Part shown: positions 59,133 through 64,000 of the stretch, in pieces
How the letters are laid out: the number at the start of each line of letters is the position of its first letter
How positions within the stretch are numbered: position 1 is the stretch's first letter
DNA from: UBA11606 sp965243715
Lineage (GTDB): Bacteria; Actinomycetota; Acidimicrobiia; Acidimicrobiales; Aldehydirespiratoraceae
Assembly (NCBI GenBank): GCA_965243715.1
Contig: CBDEVU010000017.1
Span: 1-64,000 of the forward strand
DNA: 64,000 bases
Reading direction: 5' to 3'
Translations under genes and position numbers: made by a program
Notes under the pieces: generated by a model
Databases searched by the model: none
Seen by the model: the letters and a program-made list of their open reading frames with translations, nothing else
Told to the model about the DNA's origin: nothing

Positions 59133-61034
59133 ATGAAAAAGTACCGGAGACTCCTGAGTCTCTTGGCATTGTTGTTGAGCTTTACCTTGCTCGCCGCTGC
59201 TTGTGGCAGCGACGACGAGGCAAGCGACAGCAGCGATGACGACACCAGCACCGATGACGACACCAGCAGCGATGATGCCGACGACGACATGGCAGACGAC
59301 AGCGAGGCAGAAGCTGACGACGACATGGCAGACGACAGCGAAGGTTCCGCTGGTGGTGGGACCCTGATCTGGGCCCACGAACAGGAGCCCCCAGACCTTC
59401 ACCTGAGCGATCCCAACAACAACCTCACCATCACCGCTTGGCTGCTGCAGCCGATGCTCGAGGACCTCTACGCCGTCAACGCGGCCAACGCCTACGAACC
59501 CGAGTTGCTCGCTTCCGAAGCTAGCATCACCGTAGGAAACGACGATAGCGCCACCGCCACCTACACCCTGCGCGACGGGCTTACTTGGTCTGACGGAACC
59601 GCCTTTACCGCGTCCGATGTCGAGTTCACCTTCAACACCATCATGGAAGCTGACGGCGAAGACGACGACGGCAATCCGAAGTTCCTCCTGTCCTTCACCG
59701 ACCGCACCGGCTACGACACCATCACCGACTTCACAATCACCAGCGACACCGAGTTTTCGGTCACCTGGTCTGGCTTCTACGCCGGATGGAAAGGCCTCTT
59801 TGGCAACGTTTTGCCCGCCCACGCCCTCCCGGGCGGCGCGGCGGAGGCCGAAGATGCCCTGCGGGACTGGACCAACGCCGCAGGCGACACCCTTCCCTCC
59901 ACAGGCCCCCTCGTCTTCGGCGACTGGGACCGCGGCGTTGCACTGAACTTCACCGCCAACGCGCACTACCACGGCTCGGTTTCATCTGACGTCAGCGGCC
60001 CCGGCAGCCTCCAAGTAGACGCGGTGAGGGTGCTCTTCGTGACCGACACCGACGCACAGATCAACGCGCTGAAGGCAGGTGAGGCCCACCTCATCACCGC
60101 CCAACCGCAGCTCGCCTTCGGCGACGAGATCGTGGCGAACGACCAGTTCACTGTGGCTACCTCCCCCGGCCCGATCTTCGAACATTGGGGCATGAACCTC
60201 CTGAACGTCCACCTCAGTGACCCGCTGGTCCGTGAGGCGATGGCTTACTGGTTCGATAAGGGCCAGGTCATGGAAGGCCTGTACACCGGTCTGTTCGGTG
60301 AGGCTCTCCCCGCCGAAGGCTTGGGCAACACCTACTGGATGACCAACCAGCCAGCGTACGAAAACCATCAGGCCAAGTACAACGGCCCGTTGATCGACGA
60401 TGCGAAGGCCAACCTGCAAGCGGCGGGTTACAGCGAGTCCAGTGACGGCATCTTCGAGCATCCCACTCGAGGCCGTTTGACCCTGCGGGTTGGTACCACC
60501 GGTGGCAACGCGCTTCGTGAACTACAGCAGCAGATCCTGCAAGCCCAAGGCGCGGCGGGTGGCTTCGAGATTGTCATCGACAACGTTCCGGGCTCCGACT
60601 ACTTCGGCGAGAAGCCCTTCTCCGAGGCTGCGCTGGCTGCTTCTGCCTCGAAGGGGGCCGACGGCGACTCCACCGTGTGGGACATCACCCAGTTCGCGTG
60701 GGTTGGCGGTCCGTGGCCGGGAGGTCAGACGGGCGCTTACCGGTCGACCTCATCGTCCATGCCGTACGGCTTCGTGAACACCGACTTCGATGCCCGGTCT
60801 GACGAGTGCGACTCAACCGCCGACGACACCGCCCGTGACGCTTGTTACAACGAACTCGATCGTTACGTCACCACGCTGGAAATCGATGCCGAACAAGGCC
60901 TGTTCATGCTTCCGATCACACAGAAGCCCACGTTCTACGCCTACGACAACCAAGCCCTGTCGTCGGCGGGAGCTTCGCCGGACGTCAACAATGGCGGTCC
61001 GCTGGCAAACGTGGTCGATTTCGCCCTCGGCTGA
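59133..61034 (+). CDS. Family 5 (peptide/nickel-type) ABC substrate-binding lipoprotein
   Basis: A 633-residue lipoprotein: signal LLSFTLLAAACGS with lipid Cys, then an Asp/Ser-rich linker of about 50 residues with a repeated DDDMADDSE. The SBP_bac_5 domain follows (LIWAHEQEPPDLHLSDPNNN, YTLRDGLTWSDGTAFTASDV). It captures oligopeptides or similar ligands for the Dpp-type permeases downstream. AGGAGA lies 6 nt before the ATG. A hairpin after the gene may lower transcription into the permeases. Confidence 0.9.
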   Translation: MKKYRRLLSLLALLLSFTLLAAACGSDDEASDSSDDDTSTDDDTSSDDADDDMADDSEAEADDDMADDSEGSAGGGTLIWAHEQEPPDLHLSDPNNNLTITAWLLQPMLEDLYAVNAANAYEPELLASEASITVGNDDSATATYTLRDGLTWSDGTAFTASDVEFTFNTIMEADGEDDDGNPKFLLSFTDRTGYDTITDFTITSDTEFSVTWSGFYAGWKGLFGNVLPAHALPGGAAEAEDALRDWTNAAGDTLPSTGPLVFGDWDRGVALNFTANAHYHGSVSSDVSGPGSLQVDAVRVLFVTDTDAQINALKAGEAHLITAQPQLAFGDEIVANDQFTVATSPGPIFEHWGMNLLNVHLSDPLVREAMAYWFDKGQVMEGLYTGLFGEALPAEGLGNTYWMTNQPAYENHQAKYNGPLIDDAKANLQAAGYSESSDGIFEHPTRGRLTLRVGTTGGNALRELQQQILQAQGAAGGFEIVIDNVPGSDYFGEKPFSEAALAASASKGADGDSTVWDITQFAWVGGPWPGGQTGAYRSTSSSMPYGFVNTDFDARSDECDSTADDTARDACYNELDRYVTTLEIDAEQGLFMLPITQKPTFYAYDNQALSSAGASPDVNNGGPLANVVDFALG

Positions 61035-61067
61035 CGGTTTAATCAACCTAAATACCTAACAACGAAT

Positions 61068-61099
61068 GAGGCCGGTGTAGCGAAACGTGCACCGGCCTC
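61068..61099 (+). terminator. Hairpin between binding protein and permease genes
   Basis: GAGGCCGGTG pairs perfectly with CACCGGCCTC (10 bp) around a 12-nt loop. No long T-run follows. It sits between an abundant-type receptor gene and its permeases, so it may attenuate transcription or stabilise the receptor mRNA. Confidence 0.55.
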
Positions 61100-61169
61100 T
61101 TCGCGTCAACTATGTTCTAGGCAGAAGCCGCCTGACTTCTGAATTGACGTAGACCGGTGAAGGAGGACC

Positions 61170-62126
61170 GTGTTCGCATACGCCTTACGGCGCCTACTCC
61201 AGACCATTCCACTCTTCTTGGTCGCCAGCTTCATTATCTTCTGGGCCATTACCCAACTCGGGGATCCATTAGCTCGCCTCGCCACCTGCAACACATGCGA
61301 CGAGTCGGCTTTCGAGCGCATCCGCGACATCTACGAACTCGACAAGTCGATCCCCGAGCGGTGGTTCAGTTGGTTCACCGACGTTCTTCGCCTCGAGTTC
61401 GGCGAGTCCACCTCCGAGAGCTTCCTCCCCGTCTGGCCCATCATCTGGGACAAGGTCCAAAACACCATCATGTTGGCTGTGCCTGCCTTGATCCTCACCG
61501 TTATGGTCGCCACCTCGCTCGCAGTATGGAGCGCCCTTCGCCAGTACAAGCCCTCCGATTATCTCATCACCAGCTTCGCCTTCCTCGGAATTGCGCTGCC
61601 GACGTTCGTGCTCGGCCTTGGGCTCCAAGCGCTCATGCTCTGGGTCCTATCCAAATGGGGGTTCAAGCCGTTCTTTATCCAGGGCAAGCACAACGAGACG
61701 TGGCTCGAACTCATCCAGTCGCTCGTCTTACCTATCATCACGCTCTCGATGGTCACTATCGGCGGCGAAAGTCGCTTCGGGCGCTCCGCCATGCTCGAGG
61801 TTCTCCACGCCGACTACATCCGCACCGCCCGGGCTAAGGGGCTTCCTGAGCGCACGGTGATCTTCAAGCACGGTCTGCGTAACGCCCTCGTCGTGTTTGT
61901 CACCATCTGGGCTCTCGACTTTGCTGCCCTTCTTGGTGGCTCCGTGGTTACCGAGAGCGTGTTTCAGTGGCCCGGTCTCGGTCGAACCCTGCTCGATGCC
62001 ATCTTTAGCCAAGACATCGACTTGGCCATGGCCGCCATCTTCTTCGTCTCGCTGCTCGCCATCGGATTCAACCTGCTAGCCGATCTCTTATACGGCATCA
62101 TCGACCCAAGGATCCGCTATGAGTGA
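61170..62126 (+). CDS. Dipeptide-type ABC importer permease (DppB-like)
   Basis: A 318-residue permease with six membrane segments. The EAA loop reads YIRTARAKGLPERTVIFKHG, and the C-terminus is GIIDPRIRYE. It starts at GTG with GAAGGAGGA directly upstream. It forms the transmembrane channel with the DppC-like gene it overlaps by 8 nt. Confidence 0.92.
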   Translation: MFAYALRRLLQTIPLFLVASFIIFWAITQLGDPLARLATCNTCDESAFERIRDIYELDKSIPERWFSWFTDVLRLEFGESTSESFLPVWPIIWDKVQNTIMLAVPALILTVMVATSLAVWSALRQYKPSDYLITSFAFLGIALPTFVLGLGLQALMLWVLSKWGFKPFFIQGKHNETWLELIQSLVLPIITLSMVTIGGESRFGRSAMLEVLHADYIRTARAKGLPERTVIFKHGLRNALVVFVTIWALDFAALLGGSVVTESVFQWPGLGRTLLDAIFSQDIDLAMAAIFFVSLLAIGFNLLADLLYGIIDPRIRYE

Positions 62127-63030
62127 CAACCCCGCCGTGCTTGACATAGCGGCGGCCGAAGGTCTCGATTCGGCAGCCCAGAGCTTTGGCCGCCAGACCC
62201 TCACCAAGTTCCTGCGTCACCGCTTGGCCGTTACCGGACTGTTCGTGCTCACCACTATCGTGGCCGCCTCGTACCTCGTACCTAGCCTCTCGCCACACGA
62301 CGCCCTCACAATCAACATCGCCGACAAAGATCTTGGCCCCGATCTGAGTTGGCACTTGTTCGGTACCGACGACCTCGGCCGAGACCTTTTAGTTCGGGTC
62401 ATGTTGGGCACGAGAACGTCACTGTTTATCGCTCTCATCGTGGCCGTCGGTTCCACCGTGGTGGGCTCTTTCTTCGGGGCGATGGCCGGTTACTTCGGCG
62501 GTTGGGTCGACGCGATAGTCAACCAGTTGGTGAACCTGTTGCTGGTCGTTCCCGGCATCGCCATCTTGGCTATCTTTGGCCTCAAGTACGGCTCTAAGCC
62601 CTTCACCATGGCCATCATCTTGGCCGCGCTGAGTTGGATTCGTATCGCCCGGGTGGTGCGAGCCCAGTTCTTCCAACTACGCGAGCAGGAGTTCGTGCAA
62701 GCCGCTCTCGCCGCGGGTGCGGGGGCGCCCCGCGTCATAGTGCGACACCTTGTACCGAACGTGGCCGGTCCGGTGATGGTTGAGATAACACTTATTGCGA
62801 GCACCGCCATCATTCTCGAAGCCACTCTGGCCTTCCTCGGTCTCGGAGTGCAGCCGCCCGAACCTGCCTTGGGCCTCATCATCAACGACTTTAAAGGAGC
62901 CATCGATTCCACCCCCAGTCGAGTCCTTATCCCCGGCGGCCTGCTCACCGGCATTGCCATGAGCTTGAACTTCATGGGTGACGGGCTCCGAGATGCCCTT
63001 GACCCGAAGAACCGGAAGGTGCGCGAGTGA
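62119..63030 (+). CDS. Dipeptide-type ABC importer permease (DppC-like)
   Basis: A 303-residue permease. It has the DppC N-terminal region (LTKFLRHRLAVTGLFVL), FGTDDLGRDLLVRVMLGTRT and an EAA loop (FVQAALAAGAGAPRVIVRHL). Its start overlaps dppB by 8 nt and its end overlaps the ATPase start (GTGA), so the three genes are one coupled unit. Confidence 0.93.
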   Translation: MSDNPAVLDIAAAEGLDSAAQSFGRQTLTKFLRHRLAVTGLFVLTTIVAASYLVPSLSPHDALTINIADKDLGPDLSWHLFGTDDLGRDLLVRVMLGTRTSLFIALIVAVGSTVVGSFFGAMAGYFGGWVDAIVNQLVNLLLVVPGIAILAIFGLKYGSKPFTMAIILAALSWIRIARVVRAQFFQLREQEFVQAALAAGAGAPRVIVRHLVPNVAGPVMVEITLIASTAIILEATLAFLGLGVQPPEPALGLIINDFKGAIDSTPSRVLIPGGLLTGIAMSLNFMGDGLRDALDPKNRKVRE

Positions 63031-64000
63031 CTGAGCCAATCCTGAAAGTCCGTGATCTGGGGGTGACCTTTCCCACCGACGATGGGCCGGTCCGAGCGGT
63101 GCAAGGGATGTCGTTTGACGTGGAACCCGGAGAGGTTCTGGCCGTGGTCGGCGAGTCCGGGTCCGGCAAGACCGTCACCGCGATGTCGATCATGGGCCTG
63201 CACCCCAAAGGCACCCAGGTATCGGGGTCCATCAACTTGCTCGGAGATGAGTTGGTGGGGATGAAGGCGAGCGAGCTGCGGCATCGCCGCGGCCGCGAGG
63301 TGGCCATGATCTTCCAGGATCCGATGACCGCCATGAATCCCGTGTTCACCGTTGGGGCTCAGATTTCCGAAGCGATCCGGATCCACAACTCGTCGGTCAG
63401 CAAGGAACAAGGTCTGAAACGAGCCGCTGGGCTTCTCGAGTCGGTCGGTGTGCCAGAACCTGATCGCCGGGCTCGCCAATACCCGCACGAGTTTTCGGGC
63501 GGCATGCGCCAGCGGGCCATGATCGCCATGGCTATCGCCAATCAACCCCGTCTGCTTGTGGCCGATGAGCCAACCACGGCGCTAGATGTCACCATCCAAG
63601 CTCAGGTAATCGAAGTCATGCAAGAAGCCCAGGCCCTCACCGGCGCGGCCATGATGCTTATCACCCACGATCTCGGCTTAGTGGCGGGCCTCGCCGACCG
63701 TATTCAGGTCATGTACGCGGGGAGGGTGGTCGAGACGGGTTCCACTGACGATATCTTCTATCGTTCGCGCAATCCGTATACCCGCGGCTTGATGGCGTCG
63801 ATTCCTCGGGTCGATGGCCGTGGCGACGAGCGCCTGAAACCCATTCCCGGCACTCCGCCTAGCTTGCTCAACCCACCGTCGGGTTGCGCCTTTCGGCCCC
63901 GCTGCGAATTTCGGGCCGACGTGTGTACCGACACCGTACCGAGCCTGACCGAGGTTGGTCCCGATCACCAATCTCGGTGCCACAAGACCCACGATCTTCC
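63027..64000 (+). CDS. Dipeptide-type ABC importer ATPase (DppD-like), truncated by window edge
   Basis: The gene begins at GTG 63027 and runs off the right edge after 324 codons. Walker A is GESGSGKT, signature FSGGMRQRAMIAMA, Walker B LLVADEPTTALD. The C-terminal oligopeptide motif begins (NPPSGCAFRPRCEFRADVC), with Cys residues that in related ATPases bind an Fe-S cluster. It energises the importer encoded upstream. Confidence 0.93.
   Translation, partial: MTEPILKVRDLGVTFPTDDGPVRAVQGMSFDVEPGEVLAVVGESGSGKTVTAMSIMGLHPKGTQVSGSINLLGDELVGMKASELRHRRGREVAMIFQDPMTAMNPVFTVGAQISEAIRIHNSSVSKEQGLKRAAGLLESVGVPEPDRRARQYPHEFSGGMRQRAMIAMAIANQPRLLVADEPTTALDVTIQAQVIEVMQEAQALTGAAMMLITHDLGLVAGLADRIQVMYAGRVVETGSTDDIFYRSRNPYTRGLMASIPRVDGRGDERLKPIPGTPPSLLNPPSGCAFRPRCEFRADVCTDTVPSLTEVGPDHQSRCHKTHDL

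Noticed and set aside
62490..63545. Open frame on the minus strand, 351 codons
   Set aside because: It is antisense to the DppC/DppD-like genes, which have intact motifs and coupled starts.
1..64000. CRISPR arrays, insertion sequences or prophage genes
   Set aside because: No direct repeats with regular spacers, no transposase or integrase motifs and no phage structural genes were found. All long stretches are explained by housekeeping or transport genes.

Overview
The window looks like one contiguous piece of a chromosome from an Actinomycetota bacterium, most likely class Acidimicrobiia. The evidence is the high GC content, frequent GTG/TTG starts, an actinobacterial-type SerC, a SepX/GlpR-like protein beside Moco genes, F420 biosynthesis (CofC), a coproporphyrin-type ferrochelatase, an Rpf-like cell-wall protein, a SAF/CpaB-like protein and a second type IIA topoisomerase pair. 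The lineage call is inference from gene content; no 16S gene is present. I see no insertion sequence, prophage or CRISPR array. Genes are packed tightly: no gap between genes exceeds about 200 bases, and several convergent genes overlap at their 3' ends.

Layout. 1-8 kb: tail of leuD, a secreted beta-propeller lipoprotein, an S9 peptidase, an aspartate-type aminotransferase and serC. 7-12 kb: fatty-acid/CoA genes (an acyl-CoA dehydrogenase and two acyl-CoA ligases) and rsgA. 12.8-21.3 kb: a membrane-anchored molybdopterin oxidoreductase, then a branched-chain-amino-acid-type ABC importer built from fused proteins (LivH-LivM-LivG in one chain, and an MFS permease fused to LivF) with its divergent substrate-binding lipoprotein. 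21.4-25.4 kb: tRNA-Ala(CGC), a SepX-like protein, moaC-moaA-moeA and plsY. 25.4-32.2 kb: an FmdB-like protein, a SAF-domain protein, uppP, a TldD-TldE-TldE protease cluster and a lipoprotein. 32.4-43 kb: dxs, nfuA, a frameshifted ABC-F ATPase, a drug-type ABC exporter, an Rpf-like protein, ferrochelatase, a ParA-like ATPase and a HEPN-RecB nuclease fusion. 43-49 kb: a DUF6159-like membrane protein, then parE and parC flanking a thioredoxin-fold lipoprotein with an in-frame UGA. 49-59 kb: CBS protein, mutM, MauE-like protein, TrmH-like methyltransferase, rnhB, gpsA, cofC and a PIG-L deacetylase. 59-64 kb: a dipeptide-type ABC importer running off the end.

How genes work together. moaC, moaA and moeA make molybdenum cofactor, which the oxidoreductase at 12.8 kb needs. 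The CoA ligases feed the acyl-CoA dehydrogenase, and the Liv-type importer may supply their substrates. Dxs, UppP, PlsY and GpsA supply isoprenoid, lipid-carrier and phospholipid precursors. NfuA and an Nfu-N-like protein handle Fe-S clusters, needed by MoaA and probably by the RecB-like nuclease.

Most notable observations: (1) a probable selenoprotein at 46162-46743, where TGA replaces the first Cys of a thioredoxin CxxC motif (U-P-T-C) and is followed by hairpins; (2) a Swt1-like HEPN domain fused to a RecB/Cas4-like nuclease at 41564-42892; (3) an MFS-LivF fusion beside a LivH-LivM-LivG fusion; (4) a frameshift that splits the C-terminal coiled coil from an ABC-F protein; (5) widespread TANNNT boxes 6-9 nt before start codons, implying leaderless transcription, twice as overlapping back-to-back boxes; (6) recurrent in-frame 15-nt (pentapeptide) microrepeats in unrelated genes.
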